Positions 16,089-24,310 of a stretch of 64,000 bases of DNA are shown here, one piece after another. Source of the DNA: Paeniglutamicibacter antarcticus (GTDB lineage: Bacteria > Actinomycetota > Actinomycetes > Actinomycetales > Micrococcaceae); assembly GCF_900010755.1 (NCBI RefSeq), contig NZ_CZJT01000119.1, positions 1 through 64,000 of the forward strand, read 5' to 3'. Below the pieces are notes generated by a model, which was given only the letters and a program-made list of their open reading frames with translations, ran no database searches and had not been told where the DNA came from. Made by a program: the position numbers and the translations under genes. Position 1 is the first letter of the stretch. Every line of letters begins with the position of its first letter.

Positions 16089-17437
16089 GCGCCGGCCTCC
16101 GAATCTTCGTCCGGGCTCGCCGAGGAATCAGCGCTGCCCAGCGGTGCTTCACGCGGGCTAAAGCGTAATTCGGCGACCCGGCGCTTATCCAACGCAGTGA
16201 CAACAAAGAGGCCGCCATCGGTCTGGATTTCATCACCCACCGCGGGGATCCTGCCAAGTTCGGCCATCACGAATCCGCCGACGGTTTCGTAGGCTGCATC
16301 ATCGGGGATTTCCACCTCGCCGATCAACTCATTGAGCTGGTCGGGGCGGAACATTCCGGGGATCAACCACGACCCATCGGGCAGTTGGCGCACCTCGGGC
16401 AGGGCGGAGTCGTGCTCGTCGGCAACTTCGCCCACAATTTCCTCGATCAGGTCTTCAAGGGTGACCATTCCGGCGGTTCCGCCGTATTCGTCAAGGACGA
16501 TGGCCATTTGCAGGTTGGCAGAGCGCAGCTGGACCAGCAAGTGGTCCAGGTGCACCGTTTCGGGAACGAAAATCACCGGGCTCTTGTTTTCGCCGACCTC
16601 TTTGCCTGCACGCTTGTCGCGCGGGATGGCGATGATGGTCTTGATGTGGCAAACACCCTTGATCTCATCGTTTGAGCCGTCGGTGACCGGGAAACGTGAG
16701 TATCCGGTTTCCTTGGCCAGGGCGATAAGGTCCTGCACATGGGCATCATGCTCGATGGTTTGCATCTTGATGCGCGGGGTCATCACGTCGGCCGCGGATC
16801 GGTCCGAGAAGCGCAGGGTGCGATCCACGAAGAGTGCCGCGTCCTTGTCCAGGGTTCCGAGTTCCGCCGAGCGGCGCACCAAGGAGGCAAGCTCAGCGGG
16901 TGAACGGGCACCGGAGATTTCCTCCTTGGCCTCAAGGCCGAAAAGGTTCAACACCTTGTTGGAGAAGCCGTTGAGCAAAACGATGGCCGGCTTGAAGACC
17001 GCAGTGAAGACCAGCTGCGGCCGGGCCACGGCGCGGCCGATTTCATAGGCCTTGGCGATCGCCAGGTTCTTGGGGACCAGTTCGCCGATGACCATGGAAA
17101 GCAAGGTGGCAAACACCATCGCAACGACCAGGCTGATCGGCACCGCCGAATCACCCAGGCCCAAGGAACGCAGGGGTTCCTGCAGGAGTTTGCCGACCGA
17201 GGGCTCCATGACGTAGCCGGTGAGCAGCGTGGTCAGGGTGATGCCCAATTGGCAGGAAGAAAGTTGGGTGGAAAGGGATTTGAGGCATTGGAGCAAGGGC
17301 TCGGCCTTCTTGTCCCCGTTAGCTACAGCTTTTTCAACTGTTGCAGCGTCCAGTGCCACCAGGGAAAACTCGACTGCAACGAAGAACCCAGTGCCCAGAA
17401 TCAGCAGCAGGCCAACGGCCAGGAGTATCCATTCCAT
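16085..17437 (-). CDS. CNNM/CBS/CorC-domain membrane protein (hemolysin C family)
   Basis: A 450-residue full-length member: CNNM membrane domain (FFVAVEFSLVALDAATVEKA, MVIGELVPKNLAIAKA), a CBS pair (DVMTPRIKMQTIEHDAHVQDLIALAKE; IVLDEYGGTAGMVTLEDLIEEIVGEVADEHD) and the C-terminal CorC/HlyC domain (SWLIPGMFRPDQLNELIG to RVAELRF). The family is linked to Mg2+/Co2+ homeostasis. It is the first gene of a two-gene operon with a shorter paralogue. The last 20 residues are acidic and Ser-rich. Confidence 0.9.
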   Translation of the reverse strand: MEWILLAVGLLLILGTGFFVAVEFSLVALDAATVEKAVANGDKKAEPLLQCLKSLSTQLSSCQLGITLTTLLTGYVMEPSVGKLLQEPLRSLGLGDSAVPISLVVAMVFATLLSMVIGELVPKNLAIAKAYEIGRAVARPQLVFTAVFKPAIVLLNGFSNKVLNLFGLEAKEEISGARSPAELASLVRRSAELGTLDKDAALFVDRTLRFSDRSAADVMTPRIKMQTIEHDAHVQDLIALAKETGYSRFPVTDGSNDEIKGVCHIKTIIAIPRDKRAGKEVGENKSPVIFVPETVHLDHLLVQLRSANLQMAIVLDEYGGTAGMVTLEDLIEEIVGEVADEHDSALPEVRQLPDGSWLIPGMFRPDQLNELIGEVEIPDDAAYETVGGFVMAELGRIPAVGDEIQTDGGLFVVTALDKRRVAELRFSPREAPLGSADSSASPDEDSEAGA

Positions 17438-18109
17438 TTAGTGTTTCACCGCCGCTGGGGCAGGTGCGCACCGCGTCGCCGAAACCGGCAGGCGGTGGAT
17501 CTTATGCTGTGGCTGCTCCGGACAAGAAGGCTCCGATAGCGATGCAGCATGAGGCGAGCAATGACATTTATGGCCGGCACCGCGTGTAGTCACGACTGGC
17601 CGGCACAGAGAGTGGCTGTCCATTATGGAAATAGTCTAACCGACCCCACACTCGCCCCGGGATCATCCGAACCGGAAAAGTTGTCCCTTCCACGCAGGTT
17701 CCCGCGCGGCTTACCGATTCCCAAGGCGGGCCTCTGGCCCACACGCCGGAAAAATTCACAGCATTACGTGGGAGCGTCGCCCACGAACCTGTAATCCACC
17801 GGGGTTTGGCAGGTGCCGGGCGGGGAACTCGATGTGTTGATTCCCCCACAGCGGCTTGGCCGTCTGATCCGGGGAAAAGTCTCGGGAGATACGCAGGGAG
17901 GCGCTGCCGACAGTGGGTCAAAAACAGGCCTGCTCGGCGCTGGAGAAGCCCGCTTGGCGCAACAAGCGTGTGATGCCCAACTCAATGCTTCCCCGCGATC
18001 CGACATTTGTCATTAGACTACTTAGCAGGTCTAGAACTATGCCCTCGAGATCGTTAGCATCACCAGGGCGCAAGGACAAACGGAAATACCAGGGAAGAGG
18101 CGTAATACC
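17438..18109. other. Gene-free stretch of about 670 bases upstream of kgd
   Basis: No frame in either direction has a start, ribosome-binding site and recognisable protein. The right part should contain the kgd promoter and leader. An inverted repeat TAGAC (18014-18018) / GTCTA (18029-18033) lies about 80 bases before the kgd start. Some minus-strand frames read like fragments of a decayed gene but nothing can be identified. Confidence 0.45.
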
Positions 18110-21100
18110 GTGCCAGATCAATCGCACCACCGACTCACCGAAGAGTTCGGCGGGAACGAATGGCTAGTCGATGAGCTGTACCAACAGTTCCTCAAGGACA
18201 AGAACTCGGTAGACAAGAAATGGTGGGACATCTTCGCGTCCCTCAATTCCAACAAGGCAAGTGCCTCCGACGCCCCGGCCCCTGCGGCCCCGGCCGCCGC
18301 ACCGGCACCAGCTACCGCAGCACCAGCAGCGCCGGCAACCCCGCGCGCAGCAACCCAGGCACGCATCGTGGACGTCACCGGCTCCACCCCCCGCGCCTCG
18401 GCTGAATCCTCCACGGCCACCGGAGCTGCAGCAGCAGCCCCGCGCGTGCCTGCGGATCCGGCCCCGGTCACCAAGGCACAGCCGATCCCGGCGCAGCTGC
18501 CCAAGACCACGGCTCCTGCGGCCAACGGCGAGGAAAAGCGCACCCCGTTGCGCGGCCCGGCCAAGGCGATTGTCACCAACATGGAGCAGTCCCTGACCGT
18601 TCCGACGGCGACCACCGTGCGCGCCGTCCCGGCCAAGCTGCTGATCGACAACCGCGTGGTCATCAACAACCACCTCAAGCGTGCCCGCGGCGGCAAGATT
18701 TCCTTCACCCACATCATCGGCTTCGCCGTGGTGCGCGCGCTGAAGCTCTTCCCCTCACAGAACGTCACCTTCGCCGAGGTCGACGGCAAGCCGATGGCCG
18801 TCGCCCCGGCACACGTGAACTTCGGTATCGCGATCGACATTCCCAAGCCAGATGGATCGCGCATGCTTGCCGTGCCGAACATCAAGGCAGCCGAAACCCT
18901 GTCCTTCTCCGAATTCTGGGACACCTACGAGGGCCTGATCAAGCGTGCACGAGCCAACAAGCTCACCGCCGATGATTACGCAGGCACCACCGTGTCGCTG
19001 ACCAACCCCGGCGGCATCGGCACCGTTCACTCGGTGCCGCGCCTCTCCAAGGGCCAGGCCACCATCGTGGGCGTTGGCGCCCTCGAGTACCCGGCTGCTT
19101 TCCGCGGCGCGGCCGATGTCACTGTTGCGCTCCAGGGCGTCGGCAAGGTCATCACACTGACCTCCACCTATGACCACCGCGTCATCCAGGGTGCCGGTTC
19201 GGGCGAATTCCTGCGCCTGATCGAGTCCCTGTTGCTGGGCGAACAGGGCTTCTACGACGAAATCTTCGAAGCGCTGCGCATCCCGTACGAGCCGGTCCGC
19301 TGGGCGGTCGACAACCAGGTCGACGTCGAGCTCCAGGTCAACAAGATCGCCCGCATCCAGCAGCTGATCCACTCCTACCGCGTGCGCGGCCACCTGATGG
19401 CCGACACCAACCCGCTGGAATACGTCCAGCGCCGCCACCCGGACCTCGACATCCAGTCCTACGGACTGACGCTCTGGGACCTGGACCGCGAATGGGTCAC
19501 CGGCGGCTTCGGCGGCAAGGACCGCCTGTTGTTGCGCGACATCCTCGGCGTGCTGCGCGATGCCTACTGCCGCACCACCGGCATCGAGTACATGCACATC
19601 CAGGATCCGGTGGAACGCAAATGGTTCCAGGACGAGCTGGAGCACAAGTACACCCCGCCGACGCGCGATGAGCAGTTCCGCATCCTGGGCAAGCTGAACT
19701 CCGCGGAAGCCTTCGAAACCTTCCTGCAGACCAAGTTCGTCGGCCAGAAGCGCTTCTCCCTTGAAGGCGGCGAATCCCTGATTCCGCTGCTCGACGGCAT
19801 CCTCTCCGATGCGGCCGACGAGGGCATCGTCGAGGTCGGCATCGGCATGGCCCACCGTGGCCGCTTGAACGTGCTGACCAACATCGCCGGCAAGACCTAT
19901 GCACAGGTCTTCCGTGAATTCGAGGGAACCGCGCCCACCGGCTCGGTCCAGGGTTCGGGCGACGTGAAGTACCACTTGGGCACCGAGGGTTCCTACACCT
20001 CGGACTCGGGCAAGACCACCCGCGTCTACCTGGCAGCCAACCCCTCGCACCTTGAGGCGGTTGATCCGGTACTCGAGGGCATTATTCGCGCCAAGCAGGA
20101 CAAGTCCGAGTCGAAGAACTTCAACGTGCTGCCGATCCTGGTGCACGGCGATGCTGCATTCGCCGGCCAGGGCGTTGTCTCCGAGACCCTTGCGTTCTCG
20201 CAGCTGGCTGGTTACAAGACCGGCGGCACGATCCACGTGATCGTGAACAACCAGGTTGGTTTCACCACCGCCCCGACCTCCTCGCGCTCTTCGGTGTACG
20301 CCACCGACGTTGCCAAGCAGGTCCAGGCACCGGTCTTCCACGTCAACGGCGATGACCCGGAGTCGGTGGTCCGCATTGCGCAGCTGGCCTTCAAGTACCG
20401 CCAGCGTTTCAACAAGGACGTAGTCATCGACCTGGTGTGCTACCGCCGCCGCGGCCACAACGAGGGCGACGATCCCTCGATGACCCAGCCGATGATGTAC
20501 AACCTCATCGAGGCCAAGCGCTCCACCCGCAAGCTGTACACCGAGGCCCTCGTGGGCCGCGGCGACATCACGCAGGATGAAGCGGATTCGGCATTGCGCG
20601 ACTACCAGGAACGCCTGGAACGCGTCTTCGCCGAAACCCACGCGGCACAGACCTCCCCGATCCCCGTGATCACCGCAGGCATGACCGCCGTCAACGACCT
20701 GGAACTGCCTGCAGCCCAGCGCGATGACGAGGCAGCCCCGGCCAAGGAAAACCCGACGGCCATCACCGCGGACACCCTGGCGCACATCGGTGCGGCACAC
20801 GTTGCCATCCCGGCGGACTTCACGGTGCACCCGAAGCTCAAGGTGCTCCTGGAACGCCGCGAAAAGATGAGCCGCGAGGGTGGCATCGACTGGGGCATGG
20901 CGGAAATCGCTGCCTTCGGTTCGCTGTCCATGGAAGGCGTGCCGGTTCGCCTGGTGGGCCAGGATTCGCGACGCGGCACCTTTGTGCAGCGCCACGCGGT
21001 CTTCCACGATCGCCTCAACGGCGACGAGTGGTACCCGGTGCTGAACCTCTCCGAGGACCAGGCGCCGCTGGCCATCTACGATTCACTGCTCTCCGAATAC

Positions 21101-21904
21101 GCGGCCCTGGGCTTCGAATACGGTTACTCGGTGGAACGCCCGGATGCCCTGGTGCTCTGGGAAGCGCAGTTCGGTGACTTCGTCAACGGCGCGCAGACGG
21201 TCATCGACGAGTTCATTTCCTCCGCCGAGCAGAAGTGGGGCCAGCGCTCGTCGCTCGTCATGATGCTTCCGCACGGCTACGAGGGACAGGGCCCGGACCA
21301 CTCCTCCGCCCGCATCGAACGCTTCCTGCAGATGTGTGCCGAGCAGAACATGGTGGTGGCCCAGCCTTCCACCGGTGCCAACCACTTCCACCTGTTGCGT
21401 CGCCAGGCTTACGCCCGTCCGCGCAAGCCGTTGATCATCTTCACCCCGAAGCAGCTGTTGCGCCTGAAGGCAGCAGCCTCCGCGGTTGAGGACTTCACCA
21501 CCGGCAGCTTCCAGGAAGTCATCGCCGACACCGCGAACCTGAACCCGGCAGACGTTGATCGTGTGCTTCTGGTTTCCGGTCGCTTGTACTACGACCTGGC
21601 TGCTGCCCGCATCAAGGCAGAAGACACCAAGACGGCAATCATCCGCGTCGAGCAGCTGTACCCGCTGCCCACCGAGGCAATCGCCGCCGAGCTGGCCAAG
21701 TACCCGAACGCCGAAGTTGTCTGGGCGCAGGATGAACCTGCAAACCAGGGACCGTGGCCGTTCGTTGGCTTGAACCTTCCGGGTGAACTGAACAAGCACA
21801 TTCGCTTGGTCTCCCGCAAGGCTTCGGCAGCAACCTCCACCGGAACGCACAAGCGTCACGAAGTGGAGCAGGCCGAGCTGATCACCAAGGCCTTCATGCG
21901 CTAA
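18110..21904 (+). CDS. kgd: Multifunctional 2-oxoglutarate decarboxylase/dehydrogenase E1-E2 (Kgd/OdhA)
   Basis: A 1264-residue fusion enzyme specific to actinobacteria. It has a short N-terminal helix segment (FGGNEWLVDELYQQFLKD), an Ala/Pro-rich linker (about residues 48-165), an E2-like acyltransferase domain (catalytic His in YDHRVIQG near residue 356), then the thiamine-diphosphate E1 domain (GMAHRGRLNVL, HGDAAFAGQG, RRGHNEGDDPS) and transketolase C-terminal domain (LPHGYEGQGPDHSSAR). It performs the 2-oxoglutarate step of the TCA cycle, with lipoyl and E3 functions supplied by other complexes. GTG start at 18110 behind AGGGAAGAGG. In relatives it is restrained by the FHA protein GarA/OdhI, which is not in this window. 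Confidence 0.96.
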   Translation: MPDQSHHRLTEEFGGNEWLVDELYQQFLKDKNSVDKKWWDIFASLNSNKASASDAPAPAAPAAAPAPATAAPAAPATPRAATQARIVDVTGSTPRASAESSTATGAAAAAPRVPADPAPVTKAQPIPAQLPKTTAPAANGEEKRTPLRGPAKAIVTNMEQSLTVPTATTVRAVPAKLLIDNRVVINNHLKRARGGKISFTHIIGFAVVRALKLFPSQNVTFAEVDGKPMAVAPAHVNFGIAIDIPKPDGSRMLAVPNIKAAETLSFSEFWDTYEGLIKRARANKLTADDYAGTTVSLTNPGGIGTVHSVPRLSKGQATIVGVGALEYPAAFRGAADVTVALQGVGKVITLTSTYDHRVIQGAGSGEFLRLIESLLLGEQGFYDEIFEALRIPYEPVRWAVDNQVDVELQVNKIARIQQLIHSYRVRGHLMADTNPLEYVQRRHPDLDIQSYGLTLWDLDREWVTGGFGGKDRLLLRDILGVLRDAYCRTTGIEYMHIQDPVERKWFQDELEHKYTPPTRDEQFRILGKLNSAEAFETFLQTKFVGQKRFSLEGGESLIPLLDGILSDAADEGIVEVGIGMAHRGRLNVLTNIAGKTYAQVFREFEGTAPTGSVQGSGDVKYHLGTEGSYTSDSGKTTRVYLAANPSHLEAVDPVLEGIIRAKQDKSESKNFNVLPILVHGDAAFAGQGVVSETLAFSQLAGYKTGGTIHVIVNNQVGFTTAPTSSRSSVYATDVAKQVQAPVFHVNGDDPESVVRIAQLAFKYRQRFNKDVVIDLVCYRRRGHNEGDDPSMTQPMMYNLIEAKRSTRKLYTEALVGRGDITQDEADSALRDYQERLERVFAETHAAQTSPIPVITAGMTAVNDLELPAAQRDDEAAPAKENPTAITADTLAHIGAAHVAIPADFTVHPKLKVLLERREKMSREGGIDWGMAEIAAFGSLSMEGVPVRLVGQDSRRGTFVQRHAVFHDRLNGDEWYPVLNLSEDQAPLAIYDSLLSEYAALGFEYGYSVERPDALVLWEAQFGDFVNGAQTVIDEFISSAEQKWGQRSSLVMMLPHGYEGQGPDHSSARIERFLQMCAEQNMVVAQPSTGANHFHLLRRQAYARPRKPLIIFTPKQLLRLKAAASAVEDFTTGSFQEVIADTANLNPADVDRVLLVSGRLYYDLAAARIKAEDTKTAIIRVEQLYPLPTEAIAAELAKYPNAEVVWAQDEPANQGPWPFVGLNLPGELNKHIRLVSRKASAATSTGTHKRHEVEQAELITKAFMR

Positions 21905-21944
21905 ATCGCCTGAAGTCACCGGTGAAACGGTAACATTTCAAGGC

Positions 21945-21980
21945 CCTCGGGGCGGGACGCGACAGTGTCCCGCCCCGAGG
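21945..21980 (+). terminator. Hairpin after kgd
   Basis: Arms CCTCGGGGCGGGAC (21945-21958) and GTCCCGCCCCGAGG (21967-21980) pair perfectly over 14 bases around an eight-base loop. No T-tract of note follows, so termination strength is uncertain. Confidence 0.65.
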
Positions 21981-22032
21981 CTGCTTAACCGACTGCTAGT
22001 GTTGGTCTCTAGCCACACCAGAAAGGTCTTTC

Positions 22033-22638
22033 GTGGAATACCGCACTATTCGACTCACCGCCATTGGCGACGAACTCCTGGCCGGCCACGGGGATCCCCG
22101 GGCCTTGGGCTGGTACGGACGCGTCCTGGCGCGGACCACCAGCCACGAGGTGCGCATCGAAAGCTACACGCTTGCAGCACCCGGCGAGGGTTCCGAGGCC
22201 TTGAGCACCAGGTGGTTCGATGAAGCCTCGCGCCGCTTTGGTGAAAACGTCGACAACCGGCTGGTCGTCGCACTCTCCGATCGCGACCTTGACCTGGGCC
22301 TTTCCACGGCACGCAGCCGCCTGAATCTGGCAAACATCCTTGATTCGGCATCGCAAATGAGCATCAAGGCACTGGTCGTCGGACCCGCCCCGGGACTCGA
22401 CCCGGCCCGCAATGCACGCCTGGCCGAACTCTCAAACGTGTACGGGGACGTCGCCACCAGGCGCCGCCACCACTACGTCGACACCTTCACTCCCCTGCAA
22501 AACCACGCCCAGTGGCGCAGCGACTTGAATGCCAACGGCGGGCTTCCGGGCCAGGCCGGCTACGGGCTGATGGCTTGGCTGGTACTGCACCGCGGCTGGT
22601 ACTCCTGGCTTGGCCTTCCGGAGCCCGGCGCCAGCTGA
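22033..22638 (+). CDS. SGNH/GDSL-like protein with altered catalytic motif
   Basis: A 201-residue cytoplasmic protein with SGNH-hydrolase layout: block I AIGDELLAGHGDPRALGW, a block III-like segment VVALSDRDLDLGLS, and a block V region near LPGQAGYGLMAW. The catalytic Ser of GDSL is replaced by Glu (GDEL), and the usual DxxH near the C-terminus reads LNANGGLPGQ. The usual hydrolase chemistry therefore seems lost or changed. The start is ATG or the nearby GTG (gtg gaa tac) at 22033. It lies between the kgd terminator and the bL37 gene. Confidence 0.65.
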   Translation: MEYRTIRLTAIGDELLAGHGDPRALGWYGRVLARTTSHEVRIESYTLAAPGEGSEALSTRWFDEASRRFGENVDNRLVVALSDRDLDLGLSTARSRLNLANILDSASQMSIKALVVGPAPGLDPARNARLAELSNVYGDVATRRRHHYVDTFTPLQNHAQWRSDLNANGGLPGQAGYGLMAWLVLHRGWYSWLGLPEPGAS

Positions 22639-22769
22639 CCCGCCACCGTGCACCGGTGCGGAAAACCCGCTTCGATTGTGACCGGGCCCACTTTGCGATT
22701 TTGGGCACTGGTGTGCAAGACTTGCAGCACATTCCACAGATGGCCCGGATCACAGCAGGGAGTCACTCA

Positions 22770-22844
22770 ATGAGCAAGCGATCACGTAAGCGCAAGGACC
22801 GCAAGCGCGGCGGAGCCAACCACGGCAAGCGTCCAAACACCTAA
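22770..22844 (+). CDS. 50S ribosomal protein bL37 (24 aa)
   Basis: The short frame encodes MSKRSRKRKDRKRGGANHGK followed by RPNT. This fits the tiny, extremely basic actinobacterial ribosomal protein bL37, whose members share the ANHGKRPN ending and were found in mycobacterial ribosome structures. AGGGAG at 22757-22762 gives ideal spacing to the ATG. A 12-bp-stem terminator follows at 22885-22929. The gene lies tail to tail with rsrA. The identification is from memory of the family sequence. Confidence 0.85.
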   Translation: MSKRSRKRKDRKRGGANHGKRPNT

Positions 22845-22884
22845 ACCGTCTCCAGCGCCCCTTCGAGGGGGCATGCGAAACGTC

Positions 22885-22929
22885 AAGAGTCGGGCACCGA
22901 CCGGATTTTCCGGTTGATGCCCGACTCTT
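22885..22929. terminator. Bidirectional terminator between bL37 and rsrA
   Basis: Arms AAGAGTCGGGCA (22885-22896) and TGCCCGACTCTT (22918-22929) are exact complements; an inner CCGGATTTTCCGG continues the stem. A TTTGTGTGTG tract follows on the plus side. Confidence 0.85.
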
Positions 22930-22975
22930 TGTGTGTGGCCGCTTGCGGGGCTCGCTGCTTGAGGCCCGGAGGTGT

Positions 22976-23242
22976 TTAGTCGTGGCCGATTTCGACGCGG
23001 ATCTCGCTGATCCGCGTGATGATCCTGGACTTCAGGGTTTCCGGGGCAATTTCCTGGCAGCTGCGGCGCACCACGGAGCGGATGATGCACTCGAGGTCAT
23101 ATTCCTCGGTGCATTCGGTGCAATGCTCCAAGTGGGCCTTGACCTCAGTGAGGTCCTGCAGGGACAAGGCGCCGTCAAGGTATTCATACAGGCGAACGAT
23201 GCGTTTGTCGTCGCAGTCACCCAAGGACTGGCAGTCACCCAT
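22976..23242 (-). CDS. rsrA: Redox-sensing zinc anti-sigma factor RsrA
   Basis: An 88-residue ZAS-family anti-sigma factor. The key residues are C10, H37, C41 and C44 (HLEHCTEC), matching the redox/zinc ligands C11, H37, C41 and C44 of Streptomyces RsrA; additional Cys are at 4, 52 and 62. Under thiol oxidation the zinc is lost, a disulfide forms and SigR/SigH is released. The start codon overlaps the sigR stop (TAATG), ensuring matched synthesis. Mycothiol-dependent recycling is expected in this lineage. Confidence 0.93.
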   Translation of the reverse strand: MGDCQSLGDCDDKRIVRLYEYLDGALSLQDLTEVKAHLEHCTECTEEYDLECIIRSVVRRSCQEIAPETLKSRIITRISEIRVEIGHD

Positions 23243-23961
23243 TACTTCTTCTCCGCTCCGGGCGTTGGCGCCCCTTGAGTCTTCGTTGGCTGGCCGCCGC
23301 CACGCTCGTGGGCGTAGTCGGCCAGCAATTCTCGCAATTGTTTACGTCCCCTGTGCAGACGGGACATGACTGTTCCAATCGGCACCCCGAGGATTTCCGC
23401 GGCTTCCTTGTAGGGGAAGCCCTCCACGTCCACGAAGTACACGGCCAGCCGGAACTCCTCGGCAATCGACTGCAATGCGTCCTTCACATCGGAATCCGGA
23501 AGGTGGTCAAGCGCCTCGACTTCGGCCGAACGCAACCCCGTGGGCGAATGTTCGGCGGCCTTGGCCATCTGCCAGTCTTCGATGCTGTCGGTTGACGTGC
23601 GCAACGGCTCGCGCTGACGCTTGCGGTACAGGTTGATGTACGTGTTAGTCAGGATCCGGTACAGCCAGGCCTTCAGGTTGGTCCCGGGCTTGTACTGGTG
23701 GAACGCTGAATAGGCCTTGGTGTATGCCTCTTGGACCAGGTCCTCTGCATCGGAGGGGTTGCGCGCCATGCGCATTGCCGCCGAATAGAGTTGGTCGACA
23801 TACTGCAAGGCATCGCGTTCGAAGCGCTCGCGTCGCTGTGATTCGGTCTCGTCGGCTACCGGTACAGTGTCGGTGCCCTGTATATCTTCGGTCATCACCG
23901 CCCAGTCTACGCGCAGGGGCGCGACGATGGCGTCGGGAGCCGTCGCCTCAAGTACTTCCAT
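23242..23961 (-). CDS. sigR: ECF sigma factor SigR/SigH (thiol-oxidative stress)
   Basis: A group-IV sigma factor with region 2 (YVDQLYSAAMRMARNPSDAEDLVQEAYTKAY ... LKAWLYRILTNTYINLYRKRQREP) and region 4 (LQSIAEEFRLAVYFVDVEGFPYKEAAEILGVPIGTVMSRLHRGRKQLRE). It directs thioredoxin/mycothiol and proteolysis genes in relatives. The ATG at 23961 has a strong GGGAGGG site and gives 239 aa. A shorter form from MTEDIQ at 23895 lacks a good site, and a GTG at 24048 would add 29 residues. A SigR-type promoter precedes the gene, so autoregulation is likely. It is co-transcribed with rsrA. Confidence 0.92.
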   Translation of the reverse strand: MEVLEATAPDAIVAPLRVDWAVMTEDIQGTDTVPVADETESQRRERFERDALQYVDQLYSAAMRMARNPSDAEDLVQEAYTKAYSAFHQYKPGTNLKAWLYRILTNTYINLYRKRQREPLRTSTDSIEDWQMAKAAEHSPTGLRSAEVEALDHLPDSDVKDALQSIAEEFRLAVYFVDVEGFPYKEAAEILGVPIGTVMSRLHRGRKQLRELLADYAHERGGGQPTKTQGAPTPGAEKK

Positions 23962-24077
23962 AAGTCCCTCCCCTGCTTTCCGCAATATTTTCGTGGGTTT
24001 TGCTCCGCCGGGCTTGGTGGGCACCGGCACGCCGAGCGGCACCTGCACCGGGTCCAGTACGACCCGACACTGGGGAT

Positions 24078-24103
24078 AACGCCGGATACCCCCGCTCTAT
24101 TCC
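24078..24103 (-). promoter_or_regulatory. SigR-dependent promoter of sigR-rsrA
   Basis: On the minus strand GGAAT (-35; 24103-24099) and GTT (-10; 24080-24078) are separated by exactly 18 bases, which is the SigR consensus GGAAT-N18-GTT. It lies about 115 bases before the ATG at 23961. Confidence 0.75.
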
Positions 24104-24310
24104 GGAGGCCGACCCCGCAGCGGTGCCCAAACGGTAGGATTGAGGCAGGCATCGCGTGGCGCATGCGGCGATGGCCGCGGCATCCACCACCGGTATTCCG
24201 GTGGAGGCCCGCCCCGGCGCACCGCCCGAGTTCACCACCGAATACCCGAGACCCACCGTGGGCCGAGACCTTCACCGTCCGGACCCTTGTTACCCGCCGG
24301 AGGCAGCCAC

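Noticed and set aside
18755..21007. A 750-codon open frame antisense to kgd
   Set aside because: It is a codon-bias shadow of a clear kgd gene in high-GC DNA; its translation shows no family motifs and has no ribosome-binding site.
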